DNA from: Woeseia sp.
GTDB taxonomy: Bacteria; Pseudomonadota; Gammaproteobacteria; Steroidobacterales; Woeseiaceae
Assembly: GCA_021773015.1 (NCBI GenBank)
Contig: JAJFKW010000002.1
Span: 1 to 64,000, forward strand
Length of the DNA: 64,000 nt
Reading direction: 5' to 3'
Positions 28,161 through 37,421 of the stretch are shown in pieces. Made by a program: the position numbers and the translations under genes. The notes beneath the pieces are model-generated. The model was not told where the DNA came from, made no database searches, and saw nothing but the letters and a program-made list of their open reading frames with translations. The first letter of the stretch is position 1; each line of letters begins with the position of its first letter.

Positions 28161-28607
28161 CTAGTCCATCGGGATCTTAATTTTCTGTCCCGGGTAGATT
28201 TTGTTTGGATCTGGGATGAGCTCTTTATTTGCTGCGTGAATTCTTGTGTACTTTGATGCACTACCGTAGAAACGTTTTGCAATGCCTCCCAGCGTATCGC
28301 CGCTTACGATTTCGTAGTACTCAACCTTTTCCTTCGGCTCTTCTGGCTTGGGTTCTGGATAAGTTAGGTCGTCGACCACGACTTTTTCGACGCCTTTTAC
28401 GTTGCCGGCAATCAATACCGCAGTATCGCGGGTCGCTTCGTTAGTACACTCGCCACAAATTGTTGCAATTCCGTCGTCAAACTTGACCGTGACGTTTTTC
28501 AGCCCGGAAAGCTTATTATCTAAGTGTTCTTTTATATTCTCGGCAGCTTGTGCATCAGTTTCGAAGATTTGTTGTCCGAGTTCTTTGGCAAAGTCAAAAA
28601 GGCCCAT
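28161..28607 (-). CDS. kbp: Potassium-binding protein Kbp (BON + LysM)
   Basis: A 148-residue cytoplasmic protein matching E. coli Kbp (YgaU). It begins MGLFDFAKELG, has a BON domain (about 25-85) with VTVKFDDGIATICG, and a C-terminal LysM domain (about 97-147) with YEIVSGDTLGGIAKRFYG and PNKIYPGQKIKIP. Kbp binds K+ and is induced by osmotic or stationary stress in E. coli. No signal peptide is present, as expected. AGGGGAAA precedes the ATG. It lies among other stress-type genes and near mscL, which suggests a shared osmotic theme. Confidence 0.92.
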   Translation of the reverse strand: MGLFDFAKELGQQIFETDAQAAENIKEHLDNKLSGLKNVTVKFDDGIATICGECTNEATRDTAVLIAGNVKGVEKVVVDDLTYPEPKPEEPKEKVEYYEIVSGDTLGGIAKRFYGSASKYTRIHAANKELIPDPNKIYPGQKIKIPMD

Positions 28608-28648
28608 TGTGATTTCCCCTAATCAGTTTTGTCGCGCGAAATAGAACG

Positions 28649-28671
28649 AGCCCGCGTGTTGGCGCGGGCTC
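28649..28671 (-). terminator. Hairpin between yegP-like gene and kbp
   Basis: GAGCCCGCG and CGCGGGCTC form a perfect 9-bp stem with a five-base loop. On the minus strand it is followed by a weak T-rich run, so it may end or attenuate the upstream transcript. Confidence 0.6.
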
Positions 28672-28681
28672 GGTACTTGGC

Positions 28682-29014
28682 TTACGATTGGTCGTCTAGC
28701 GTAGCGTCTGCCGCACAGTTAGCGACGCTTTTAATTCCGCCGCTGCAACCGGAATCAGATTCGTAATTCTGGCTGGTGCCGATGACTTGACCGTTTGAGG
28801 CGGTAAGATTAAATCGGTACTTGCCACTGTCGGTTTGCTTTTTGACAAACCGATCTGGATTCGCGCTATTTTTGCGAACCGATTCAATACCGTTCGTGCA
28901 GCCAGCTTTGGACGTATATCCTTCACTCGCCAAAATATTTTCGCCGTTGCCCGCTTTCAGTCGAAAACGAAATTCACCGGCTTTATCTTTATAACATTCA
29001 AACTTTCCTGCCAT
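28682..29014 (-). CDS. YegP family protein (two DUF1508 repeats)
   Basis: A 110-residue protein made of two copies of the DUF1508 unit (about 1-50 and 51-100), each with the pattern F-x-L-x-A-x-N-G-x-x-I-x-x-S-x-x-Y and ending in GIESV or GIKSV. E. coli YegP has the same duplicated build; the role is unknown. The start is ATG 29014 with AAGGGGA upstream; a longer frame reading 41 codons further back lacks family similarity. Confidence 0.85.
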   Translation of the reverse strand: MAGKFECYKDKAGEFRFRLKAGNGENILASEGYTSKAGCTNGIESVRKNSANPDRFVKKQTDSGKYRFNLTASNGQVIGTSQNYESDSGCSGGIKSVANCAADATLDDQS

Positions 29015-29046
29015 GTTCTGTCCCCTTATTGGATGTGTTTTGTTGC

Positions 29047-29250
29047 TTAGTCTTTGAGTACGAAACTTACTTTCATCGTTACGCGAAACTCGGAAATGTC
29101 GTTGCCTTTGATAATGACTTTCTGTTCTTTGACCCAAGCGCTTTCAACGCCACTGATCGTTTTGGTGTATCGCTTGATGCCTTTTTCCATTGCGTCTTCA
29201 AAACTCTTCTTAGACGACGCGGTTATTTCGGTGGTTCTTGCAATTGACAT
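29047..29250 (-). CDS. Dodecin family flavin-binding protein
   Basis: A 67-residue protein with the dodecin pattern: SIARTTEITASSKKSFEDAM, the helix through KGIKRYTKTI, then V-x-x-A-W-V-K-x-Q, and a final strand. Dodecins form hollow dodecamers that store or buffer flavins; the Trp in SAWVKEQK matches the flavin-stacking position. First gene of the small-gene run on this strand, 32 bases before yegP. Confidence 0.9.
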   Translation of the reverse strand: MSIARTTEITASSKKSFEDAMEKGIKRYTKTISGVESAWVKEQKVIIKGNDISEFRVTMKVSFVLKD

Positions 29251-29508
29251 GGTTTTCTCCCGGTAATAGCGAAAGACAGCCGCAGTGACCAGGGTTAAGC
29301 CTGGCTGAGGTGAATTCCGAAAATAATTGCCGGCGATTTTCCGGCGGACGCTTATGCGATCTTGTTATCTGTGATCGATTTTACACACAGTCGCATACAG
29401 ATTCGAAATTTCTTGTGATTTATTGAGCAACCAGTCAATTTAGGTGTTTGGCATTATTGAGATGCCGGGTAAAGCAGGCTAGAAGAGAGCAAAACTCAGC
29501 GGGCAATC

Positions 29509-30525
29509 TTATTCAGCATGGCCAGTTTCCATTTGACTCGGCCGGCGCTCCTCGCTCTGTGGGTGGCTCGACAGCCAACCGGGTATCTCTCCGGCTTCAC
29601 CCTGATCCTCTTCCAGCCGCGTCAGCAGGTCTGCCAGCACGTTGGTGTCCACACCGATGGAACGCAGGTAAGCGAACGAAAACTCGTCTGCTTCGCGTTC
29701 GAAGTCCCTCGAGTATTTTGATTGCATCAAAAATGTCGGAATCGCCGCTGAGAGCGCCGTGATGTTGGTTAAGTCGCCAGTGAGTCCTGCGATAATGATG
29801 GCGCTCGAGGAATTTTGCAGAATGATACGCAGCGAATGTCGTTGTGCGAGATGGCCAACTTCATGGGCAAGTACGCCAATAATCTCCGCGTCCGAATCGG
29901 CCAAGTCAACCATCTGGTCGGTCATGATAACTAGTCCGCCAGGCACGGCAAACGCGTTGGCGCCGATAATATCTGACGCGCGAAATTCAAGCCGGTACGT
30001 ATCGTAGTCAGCGTGTTGGCTGGTGATGTCCGAAAATAATTTTTGAATATGCGCCTGCTCGGATTCGTCGAGTTTGCTGGTCGCAAATAGAAAGCTATCC
30101 ATAATCTCGATACTCTCATCGCTGATGGTCTGATCAACGTCTGCGGGTATCGAAAACGCCACATACTTAGCGCCAATCGGTACGCCAAAGGTCAGTAGTA
30201 GCCAAGCGCCAACTATGGCAACAACCAGTGCACCCAATGCCGCGCGCCAGGATTTTTCGAGCAGACCTGCAATGCTGCGTTCTTTGCCCGCACACTGCTC
30301 AACGTATTGTCCAAACGACTCGTCCGCAAACTCAATACTGGCATTGTCCACCAAGATAATTCGCCAGCGGCCACTCCCGACTGGTGCTTCGATTCGTAAG
30401 TCGTGTGGCACGATGTCCACCGAAATGCCTTCGGCAGAAAATTGAATATGGGCAGGTGACGCTTGCAACGTTCCTTGTTTGGAGCCAGCGTTTTGACCGT
30501 CGAAATAGTGGGCGCGGGTTTGCAT
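29509..30525 (-). CDS. M48 family metallopeptidase, membrane-anchored
   Basis: A 338-residue protein. Residues 1-85 form an N-terminal cytoplasmic-like domain, a membrane helix spans about 92-118, and the zinc peptidase follows: HEVGH at 221-225 and the third ligand region FEREADEFSF about 55 residues later. M48 peptidases degrade damaged membrane or periplasmic proteins. Its ATG shares a base with the YjgN-like stop (TAATG), so the two proteins are coupled and probably work together in the inner membrane. Confidence 0.88.
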   Translation of the reverse strand: MQTRAHYFDGQNAGSKQGTLQASPAHIQFSAEGISVDIVPHDLRIEAPVGSGRWRIILVDNASIEFADESFGQYVEQCAGKERSIAGLLEKSWRAALGALVVAIVGAWLLLTFGVPIGAKYVAFSIPADVDQTISDESIEIMDSFLFATSKLDESEQAHIQKLFSDITSQHADYDTYRLEFRASDIIGANAFAVPGGLVIMTDQMVDLADSDAEIIGVLAHEVGHLAQRHSLRIILQNSSSAIIIAGLTGDLTNITALSAAIPTFLMQSKYSRDFEREADEFSFAYLRSIGVDTNVLADLLTRLEEDQGEAGEIPGWLSSHPQSEERRPSQMETGHAE

Positions 30526-31595
30526 TAAATGCCAATATCCACTTCGATATCGAACGCGTTACCAATTTCGTCGCCAAGCGCGGATCCTTGCGCGCTTTTG
30601 TCCGCCGTAAATGAGGACCATTCGTCCGCGATGACGACTTCCATTACGCTCGCGCGATACTTGGCGAGGCGAATTTGTGCCCAAGGGATTAGTAGCCCGA
30701 ACGATGCGACGATGGCGACCAGATTCGTGAGGTATATCAGCGTCATTTTGCGAACCGAAAGCAGTGAGATAAATCGACTATTGGAAATGCAGGTGCCGTT
30801 CCAAACGCAATTGTACAGTCGAACACGGTAGTAAACGCCCGCGACAACATAAACCAGAACGATTGGCAATATCGTGACATAACCAACTAATTGCGTCAGA
30901 AAGAGTGAGCTGCTGCCGGAATCACCCAACATTTCGTCGGCCAGCGCGGCGATGAGACCACCCGCAATTGCAACGACGATAACACTCAACAGGGAAAGGC
31001 CGACCATCTTCCAGAATATTGCGATGAACGTGTTGTGATCGGCATCGAATTTGAACAATGTTTGCCCGTACCCGGAATTGTTGACGAAGAATTGACTGCG
31101 CCAGAAAGCTGCGGTCGGGGTCATTACGCCAAAAGTGAAAACCGTCACCAATATTCCCAAGAAAAACGCTTTTGCGGCACCCTTGTAGTTGCGTTGAAAA
31201 TTAAATCGAATACCGCGATACGAGGTATTGCGCATGTTAAATACTCGCGAACGCACCATCAGCCACGGCACTAGAAAAAATACGACCACTAGTAAGGCAA
31301 GCGGCGCAAATAGGTGGATACGGTCTGACAATAAATATGCACCGAACAGTGCGGCAGCAATGAGCCTGCCGATTAATATTGCCTTCGGACTTGCATGGAA
31401 ATCGAAGCTGCCCTCGTCAATTGCCGTGTGGCTGTAAAAGTATCGGCGCTTCCTGACGGTTGCCCATGCGGAATAGACGCCGAGGGTCAGGATTGTCAGT
31501 GCAATGTTGACGATCCAGATGCGAAAGTATTCACCGGCCTCTCCGGAGAATTGGACTGTGACGGTCTTGCTGGCAACGGGTGCGGTGTCGTCCAT
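30525..31595 (-). CDS. DUF898 (YjgN-like) inner membrane protein
   Basis: A 356-residue polytopic protein with about eight membrane helices. It shows the family features NIALTILTLGVYSAWATVRKRRYFY near the start and a related repeat near the end (LTNLVAIVASFGLLIPWA, then IRLAKYRA). E. coli YjgN has the same architecture; function is unknown. Genes of this family are often next to M48 peptidases, as here. The ATG lies 440 bases from the divergent PrnB-like gene. Confidence 0.87.
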   Translation of the reverse strand: MDDTAPVASKTVTVQFSGEAGEYFRIWIVNIALTILTLGVYSAWATVRKRRYFYSHTAIDEGSFDFHASPKAILIGRLIAAALFGAYLLSDRIHLFAPLALLVVVFFLVPWLMVRSRVFNMRNTSYRGIRFNFQRNYKGAAKAFFLGILVTVFTFGVMTPTAAFWRSQFFVNNSGYGQTLFKFDADHNTFIAIFWKMVGLSLLSVIVVAIAGGLIAALADEMLGDSGSSSLFLTQLVGYVTILPIVLVYVVAGVYYRVRLYNCVWNGTCISNSRFISLLSVRKMTLIYLTNLVAIVASFGLLIPWAQIRLAKYRASVMEVVIADEWSSFTADKSAQGSALGDEIGNAFDIEVDIGI

Positions 31596-32035
31596 GGCTT
31601 ATCCTTCATTATTATTATGCTTGCCAAAGTGTTCTGATAGCCGTGAATTGCGAGTCCACAGCTGGTCTGACACTACCACAGGAAATGCGGAATTTAACCC
31701 CAGTTGTTAGGCTGCAAAACACCCATTAAGCCCAGATTTGGCGATTCGTATTCGGCTATGGGACGTTATGCAAATTCGATATAGATCGCACAGCGGATAT
31801 GGAGGTTACAAGGACTAGGCGTCAGTCGGGGTAATTTGCCGCTGGCTAACGCTCGCGGTGATGGTCCAGATCGGGCCGTTTCGATGGCCAAAAGTGTGCG
31901 AGACCCAAGCGAATGAAATGCGTTGGAAATGTGGTCTTTTTTCTTCGTGCGCGGTGTCTTTGCGTGAGTTGCTGCGTTACCCTACACGGCTGCTGTCATC
32001 GTTATTGGCCATATTACTAGATTCGGAATTACGCA
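31596..32035. other. Intergenic region before the PrnB-like gene
   Basis: 440 bases without a gene I can support. Short plus-strand frames from 31858 have no coding character and overlap the next gene out of frame. The region must hold the promoters of two divergent transcripts. A long untranslated leader is possible. No riboswitch or hairpin was recognised. Confidence 0.5.
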
Positions 32036-33211
32036 TTGAAATCCAGGACAGAAGCATTCGATCGTTGGATCAGGGGTACGTTTGTCGAGCTCAATACAGA
32101 GCTTGAGGAAACCTATTTCGCCCAGGACGACAAAGCTGCGGTAACCGGCGTTGGAGCGGATCTGAAAGCTGCACTGGTCGAATCGGGCCGCGAGTATATT
32201 GAAGCACTTCTGGAGGAAGGCAATACCGACCAGGGCTTCGAAAAAGGCTTTGATCTGCTTGGAAATGTGGGCTTGTATATGGCCTCTTGCCGAAGACATG
32301 ACATCACGGAGCCCTCACGCGAGAAAACTTCACCACTAATTGAGGCATCAGCGTTGGCGATGCAATTGGGCGCGTCGCTGGGTGTCACACCTAGATTCGC
32401 GACCAGTCACCTCTCCACGCATAACCGCGCAATTAACGGCTCGTACAAGTGCTTCACTTCGCTGGAAGCGGAGCGAATTTTTCTCGAATACAACACCCGC
32501 GGCATATTGGCATACAAACGGGCTGCGGATGCATTGGTTAGGATTTTGCCCCTTGGCGTAACCCATCCCGTTGCCTATGACTTGCTCGCGGCCGCCAAGG
32601 ACGCCTTGCAAGAAGTGTTGCGGCACAACGCCGATTTGTTCCAGTTGCTCGATGTTGATCGGTTTTTTTACTGTGTCAGACCCTATTACAAGCCGTTTCG
32701 CGTCGGCAAGGACGAGTATCGCGGTGCTAATGCGGGCGATTTCGCCGGGATCAATGAGATCGATTTATTGCTCGGGCTCTGCAAAGCGGACAACCCATCG
32801 TATTCGCAATTACTGGTCGACAAATTTTTATACATGATGCCGGCAGATCAGGAGCGTCTGCGCGATAGCATGCGACGTCGCAGTCTGTTGCGAGAATTCA
32901 TTGAGCTGCTTGATTCGAACGCCGACAGTAGTTGTTTTAGAAACAATGTAGCAATGTTCTTGGAAGTTTGCGACGCCCACGGCGAAACGGCGAAGCAACA
33001 CCATGATCAATTGGTCAGCCGGTTTATCGAAGCGCCATCAAGTAATCTTGCCGATCAGCATTTGCAAAATATTACGGCGAGCGGACCGCCACTAAATATT
33101 CTGTTGCAGTCGCTCGAAAAATTACGCGATCTGCGGATGGCAGCGGTACGAGACGACATCCCGAGCAGTTATCGTGAAATTCAACGACTTCGCGACAGCG
33201 CCAGGAATTAG
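32036..33211 (+). CDS. PrnB/DUF1864 family protein (indoleamine 2,3-dioxygenase-like)
   Basis: A 391-residue, mainly helical protein. The segment FYCVRPYYKPFRVG-x-x-x-Y-R-G-A-N (about 215-240) lines up with the pyrrolnitrin enzyme PrnB. A later His (about 315, in DAHGE) falls where PrnB has its haem ligand, and SGPPLNILLQ near 355 matches the C-terminal glycine loop. PrnB is a haem protein of the IDO/TDO superfamily that rearranges 7-chlorotryptophan. The start is TTG 32036, since a stop lies six codons upstream and no ATG precedes it. Together with the decarboxylase and Fe-S genes downstream it suggests aromatic amino acid chemistry. The substrate is unknown. Confidence 0.7.
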   Translation: MKSRTEAFDRWIRGTFVELNTELEETYFAQDDKAAVTGVGADLKAALVESGREYIEALLEEGNTDQGFEKGFDLLGNVGLYMASCRRHDITEPSREKTSPLIEASALAMQLGASLGVTPRFATSHLSTHNRAINGSYKCFTSLEAERIFLEYNTRGILAYKRAADALVRILPLGVTHPVAYDLLAAAKDALQEVLRHNADLFQLLDVDRFFYCVRPYYKPFRVGKDEYRGANAGDFAGINEIDLLLGLCKADNPSYSQLLVDKFLYMMPADQERLRDSMRRRSLLREFIELLDSNADSSCFRNNVAMFLEVCDAHGETAKQHHDQLVSRFIEAPSSNLADQHLQNITASGPPLNILLQSLEKLRDLRMAAVRDDIPSSYREIQRLRDSARN

Positions 33212-33304
33212 TGCCTCAAGTTAACGTTGGCGATTTTCGTACTTCCTATGACACGCAGAATTAAGTTGTGATTCTGCCGATCTTAAACGGCAACAAGCGA
33301 GTAA

Positions 33305-34750
33305 ATGGAACATCAAACAAAACTAAACGAGCTGCAGCGCATTGCATCTGCACTCGAATCAGATGCTGAATCACGGGCGGCTGGCTTGCAAACGGCAGCA
33401 GTGCATGCAGAAAATTTCCTCAAGGCACTGCCGGACCGACCGGTATACGTCGCCCCTGGCGATCGCAACGAGGCACTGAACGCATTCGCACTAAGCGAAG
33501 AACCGGGTGAACTTGATGATGCAATGGAGATCTTGGACAAGTACGTCGAAGGCGTCGGTCACAACTTAGGTTCGGGTCGTTTTTTTGCGTATATCCCAAG
33601 TGGCGGACTCTATGAGGCGGCGCTTGCGGACTACCTGGCTGCAGTCAGTAATCGTTATGCGGGTGTCGGCTACGCGGCGCCGGGCGCCACCAGGATGGAA
33701 GAGTCGTTGTTGCGATGGTTGTCTGACGTCGTTGGTTACCCCAAGACTTCTGAAGGCGATTTAACCTCCGGTGGCAGCATGGCGGCACTGTCGGCAATCG
33801 TTGCCGCGCGCGAGGCATTTCAAATCCGTAGTCGCGATGTTGAAAAGGCAGTCGTCTACTTAACCTCTCAGACGCATCATACGTTTAGCAAAGCATTGCA
33901 TATCACAGGATTGGGCGAATGTGTTATGCGTTACGTGTCGGTCGACGATGGGCACCGTATGCGTGCCGACGCGTTAAGCGAGCAAATCGAAAGCGATTTG
34001 CAAGACGGGCTAAAGCCGTGGTTTGTTGCAGCGTCTGCTGGCACAACAGATCTCGGGGCTGTAGATCCGTTAAACGATATTGCCGATGTTGCCGAATCGT
34101 TCAAGCTATGGTTTCACGTAGATGCGGCATACGGTGGCGCATTTGCGTTATGCGACGAGGGCAAGAAACGCTTGAGTGGCCTGGAGCGCTCAGACTCGCT
34201 GATTCTCGATCCGCACAAGGGGTTCTTTTTGCCTTGTGGTACCGGTGTGGTGCTGGTGCGGGACGGCAAAAAACTATTCGATGCATATCATGCGCGAGGC
34301 AGCTACATGCAGGATATGGCACATGACACAGAGCGTTCGCCATGCGATCTGTCGCCCGAATTGACGCGTCCTTTTCGTGCGCTTCGTTTTTGGTTGCCAT
34401 TCAAGAAACTCGGAACGCGTCCATTCGTGGCAGCATTAGAGGAAAAGCTGCTGCTCGCGGATTATTTTTACCAGCAGATTGTGCGAATCCCCGGCGTTGA
34501 AGTCGGGCCGCCACCGGATTTATCGATCGTCACTTTTCGTTATGTCCCGCAAAATGGTGCAGTCGACGAGTTTAACCGGCGGCTCGTCGATGCCATTCGC
34601 GACGATGGACGGGTGTTTCTTACATCGACGACAATGTCCGGAAAATTCGTTATTCGGATGGCAGTGCTAAACTATAGATCGCACCTTGCGGATATCGACA
34701 TGGCGTTGCAGGTAATCAACGAAAAAATTAGCGAAATTAACGGTTCATAA
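33305..34750 (+). CDS. PLP-dependent decarboxylase, aromatic amino acid type (group II)
   Basis: A 481-residue fold-type I decarboxylase. It shows HNLGSGRFFAYIPSGG near 80, SGGSMAAL (about 156), the cofactor Asp in FHVDAAYGG, and the PLP lysine at about 305 in LILDPHKGFF. This family decarboxylates tryptophan, tyrosine, DOPA or glutamate; the HVDAAYGG and DPHK setting is that of aromatic-L-amino-acid and tyrosine decarboxylases, but substrate cannot be fixed. It follows the PrnB-like gene by 93 bases and precedes the Fe-S protein by four. Confidence 0.88.
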   Translation: MEHQTKLNELQRIASALESDAESRAAGLQTAAVHAENFLKALPDRPVYVAPGDRNEALNAFALSEEPGELDDAMEILDKYVEGVGHNLGSGRFFAYIPSGGLYEAALADYLAAVSNRYAGVGYAAPGATRMEESLLRWLSDVVGYPKTSEGDLTSGGSMAALSAIVAAREAFQIRSRDVEKAVVYLTSQTHHTFSKALHITGLGECVMRYVSVDDGHRMRADALSEQIESDLQDGLKPWFVAASAGTTDLGAVDPLNDIADVAESFKLWFHVDAAYGGAFALCDEGKKRLSGLERSDSLILDPHKGFFLPCGTGVVLVRDGKKLFDAYHARGSYMQDMAHDTERSPCDLSPELTRPFRALRFWLPFKKLGTRPFVAALEEKLLLADYFYQQIVRIPGVEVGPPPDLSIVTFRYVPQNGAVDEFNRRLVDAIRDDGRVFLTSTTMSGKFVIRMAVLNYRSHLADIDMALQVINEKISEINGS

Positions 34751-34754
34751 CACG

Positions 34755-35744
34755 TTGCCAAAGAAAACTAAAAACTTCGAACCAATGTCTGAGTTCACGG
34801 ACTGCTTTCCGGAGATATCGGGCAATACGGTCAATGGTCTCGGCGAATCGAACCCCCGCAAGCCTAGCCCGTTTTTCTGGCACCCGCCACATCGGCAAAC
34901 ACACGGTAAATTGCAAAAGAAAGTTACCGACTATCATCGACAGTCACCCGCCATACGCGAAGAATTTTCACCGACTCCACCCGGTGGCAGAGGACCGAAA
35001 ACGATAGAGCAGTCACCGGAGGTTGTCGATAAAGATGCGGCAGAATGGTCAGATATCGTCAAGCATTTTGCATTGAGTAACGAAAGCGATCTCGTTGGTA
35101 TCACTGCAATGGATCCGCTGTACGTGTACGAGGGTTATGAAGTGAACGAGCCCTGGGTCATAACTATTGGCGTGACCATGGATTACGAGGAACTTTCACA
35201 AGCGCCTCCGAGCTTCGACAATCCCGCCACCGCAGTGGTCGTCGCCAAAGAATATAATCGTGCAGCACGTGCCTGCCGCTATCTCGCGAATTACATTTTG
35301 TCGCAAGGTTACTACGCGAAGGCTTACCAGGGTCCATACGCGAGTGCGCTGAATATGCTTCCCGCAGCGCTGGCGTCCGGTTTCGGTGAACTCGGTAAAC
35401 ACGGTTCGATTATCAATCGTACTTACGGTTCGAGCATTCGCCTGTCCGCCGTCACCACGGATATGCCGCTCATCGCAGACCAGCAGGACGAATTTGGTGC
35501 AGACGATTACTGCACTCGCTGCAAAGCGTGCAGCAATGCCTGTCCGCCCGGCGCAATTGCGGATGAAAAACAGCTCGTTCGGGGTGAGATGAAATGGTAC
35601 GTCGATTTCGACAAGTGCATTCCTTACTTTGGCGAGGCATTGGGCTGCGCGATTTGTTTATCGCGATGTCCATGGTCCAGGCCGGGCAATGCCACGAATA
35701 TTCTCAAGAGTTTGGCCAAACGGAACGCAAAAAAGCACGATTGA
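34755..35744 (+). CDS. Double [4Fe-4S] protein related to reductive dehalogenases/QueG
   Basis: A 329-residue protein from TTG 34755 (ATG 34785 is the alternative). The middle (about 105-245) contains GFGELGKHGSIINRTYGSS and VTTDMPL, the pattern that precedes the clusters in reductive dehalogenases and epoxyqueuosine reductase and contributes to cobalamin binding there. Eight cluster cysteines follow: C253-x2-C256-x2-C259-x3-C263-P and C288, C298, C301, C305-P. There is no Tat signal and no tRNA-modification neighbour, so it is neither a respiratory dehalogenase nor an obvious QueG. A cytoplasmic corrinoid-dependent reductase is the best inference. The N-terminal 95 residues are not recognised. 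Confidence 0.72.
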   Translation: MPKKTKNFEPMSEFTDCFPEISGNTVNGLGESNPRKPSPFFWHPPHRQTHGKLQKKVTDYHRQSPAIREEFSPTPPGGRGPKTIEQSPEVVDKDAAEWSDIVKHFALSNESDLVGITAMDPLYVYEGYEVNEPWVITIGVTMDYEELSQAPPSFDNPATAVVVAKEYNRAARACRYLANYILSQGYYAKAYQGPYASALNMLPAALASGFGELGKHGSIINRTYGSSIRLSAVTTDMPLIADQQDEFGADDYCTRCKACSNACPPGAIADEKQLVRGEMKWYVDFDKCIPYFGEALGCAICLSRCPWSRPGNATNILKSLAKRNAKKHD

Positions 35745-35960
35745 GGACGTCAGCTGATACAGCGCGGTAATGCAATCATGAGTGACAATTAGCGACAACG
35801 AAGCGGATCAGCTATGGTTAGCAGCGTCAATGCTGGTTATCCATTGCGGCCGAGAATAAATGGCGAAGGATAGAGCCGACAATACTGCACTTAATCACAA
35901 GCTCACGTAGCCGCGCTCCCCAAGGTAACAACAAAAACAAGAACTATTGGAGATAAGTAC

Positions 35961-37346
35961 ATGGCAGGGTCACAAAACGCAGAATTTAAACACGAGAAGT
36001 GGTCTTCGGAATCGGTGTTTTTACTTGCTGCGATTGGCGGCGCTGTCGGTCTTGGCAATCTCTGGCGCTTTCCGTTTCTTGCTGGCGAGAACGGTGGAGG
36101 TGCATTCGTACTTCTGTATATCGCATTCGTGGTTATCATATGTTTGCCGCTGGTTATGGCGGAACTTGCGATGGGTCGACGCGGCGGCGGCAGCGCTATC
36201 GCCACAATGCGCAATCTTATTTCTGAATCCAGCGCATCCTCGAAATGGCGCGTTGTCGGCTGGCTAAGCATTCTGGTGCCTTTGGTGGCGCTGGGCTACT
36301 ACAGCGTCGTCGCTGGATGGTCAATTGACTATATTCGTATGGCCGCGATGGGCGAATTCTCCGGCCAATCCGGCCAGGACGCTGCGCAGGCATTCGGCTT
36401 GCTTGCAGAGTCACCCATGCGAGTTTTGTCGTTGCACGCATTATTCATAGTTGGCGCCATCGTTGTTGTCGCGCGAGGGTTGGGCAAAGGCATAGAAGTC
36501 ATCATGCGAATCATGATGCCGGCACTGTTCTTGTTGATGATTGTCCTTGCGCTGTATTCCATATTTCAGACGGATATTGCGGCTGGAATGAGGTTCATGT
36601 TCGAACCGGACTTCAGCAAGATCACGTTCGAAGTTGTTTTGGCCGCGCTGGGGCAGGCTTTTTTCTCAATCGCTGTAGGCGTTGGAATGTTGATGACTTA
36701 CGGGGCGTATCTTCCTAAAGATATCTCAATTGGACGTGCTGCAGTTTGGATCATTGGTGCCGATACGTTCGTTGCAATACTGGCCGGCATCGTCATTTTT
36801 CCTATCGTGTTCGCCAACAACTTAGATCCAGGCGAAGGGCCTGGCTTGATCTTCGTTACTTTGCCAATTGCGTTCGGTCAAATGACCGGTGGCTATGTCA
36901 TCGGAATACTGTTCTTCGTAATGCTGTTTTTTGCTGCATTTTCTACTGTGATCGGCATGCTTGAACCGGTCGTTTGCTGGCTGACCGAGCGTAAAGGCGC
37001 GTCGCGAACAAAAGTGACCTTCATTGCTGCAGGCGCAGGCTGGTTGATCGGACTGTCGGCGGCGTTGTCCTTTAACGTGTGGAGCGATGTGCGCTTATTT
37101 GAGTCCGTAAAACTTCTGGCTGACAAGAGTATTTTTGACATCATTGACTTTTTTGTTGCAAGTCTAGCAATTCCGTTCAACGCGGCTTTGTTGTCATTGT
37201 TTGCTGGATGGAAAATGTCGCGAAGTGCATTACTCGATGAGATCGGCATAGAAAACCAATCGATTGCGAGCTACATTCGATTCATTCTGCGGTTTGTCGC
37301 CCCGGCGGTCATTCTTATCATATTTGTGAGTGCGTTTTTTAGCTAA
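35961..37346 (+). CDS. Sodium-dependent amino acid transporter (NSS/SNF family)
   Basis: A 461-residue inner-membrane symporter with about eleven to twelve helices. The first helix has the NSS signature GGAVGLGNLWRFPFLAGENGGGAF (residues about 26-49), which forms the Na+ and substrate site; the unwound TM6 region and SSF/SNF-like AFSTVIGMLEP follow. Bacterial members such as TnaT and LeuT import tryptophan, leucine or other amino acids. It follows the PrnB-like/decarboxylase/Fe-S genes by 216 bases and could supply their amino acid. TGGAGATAAG precedes the ATG. Confidence 0.9.
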   Translation: MAGSQNAEFKHEKWSSESVFLLAAIGGAVGLGNLWRFPFLAGENGGGAFVLLYIAFVVIICLPLVMAELAMGRRGGGSAIATMRNLISESSASSKWRVVGWLSILVPLVALGYYSVVAGWSIDYIRMAAMGEFSGQSGQDAAQAFGLLAESPMRVLSLHALFIVGAIVVVARGLGKGIEVIMRIMMPALFLLMIVLALYSIFQTDIAAGMRFMFEPDFSKITFEVVLAALGQAFFSIAVGVGMLMTYGAYLPKDISIGRAAVWIIGADTFVAILAGIVIFPIVFANNLDPGEGPGLIFVTLPIAFGQMTGGYVIGILFFVMLFFAAFSTVIGMLEPVVCWLTERKGASRTKVTFIAAGAGWLIGLSAALSFNVWSDVRLFESVKLLADKSIFDIIDFFVASLAIPFNAALLSLFAGWKMSRSALLDEIGIENQSIASYIRFILRFVAPAVILIIFVSAFFS

Positions 37347-37421
37347 CGACATTTTGCGCACCAAGTTTATGTCGTTTGTTCGTAACGGGAAATAGTCCGC
37401 GGCGAAAGGGCATTCTGGTAT

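Noticed and set aside
31858-32106. Plus-strand frame of 82 codons before the PrnB-like gene
   Set aside because: Out of frame with and overlapping the next gene, no coding pattern; not accepted as an N-terminal extension or separate gene.
34755-35744. Epoxyqueuosine reductase QueG
   Set aside because: The N-terminal domain and the genomic context do not fit, though the Fe-S part is related.
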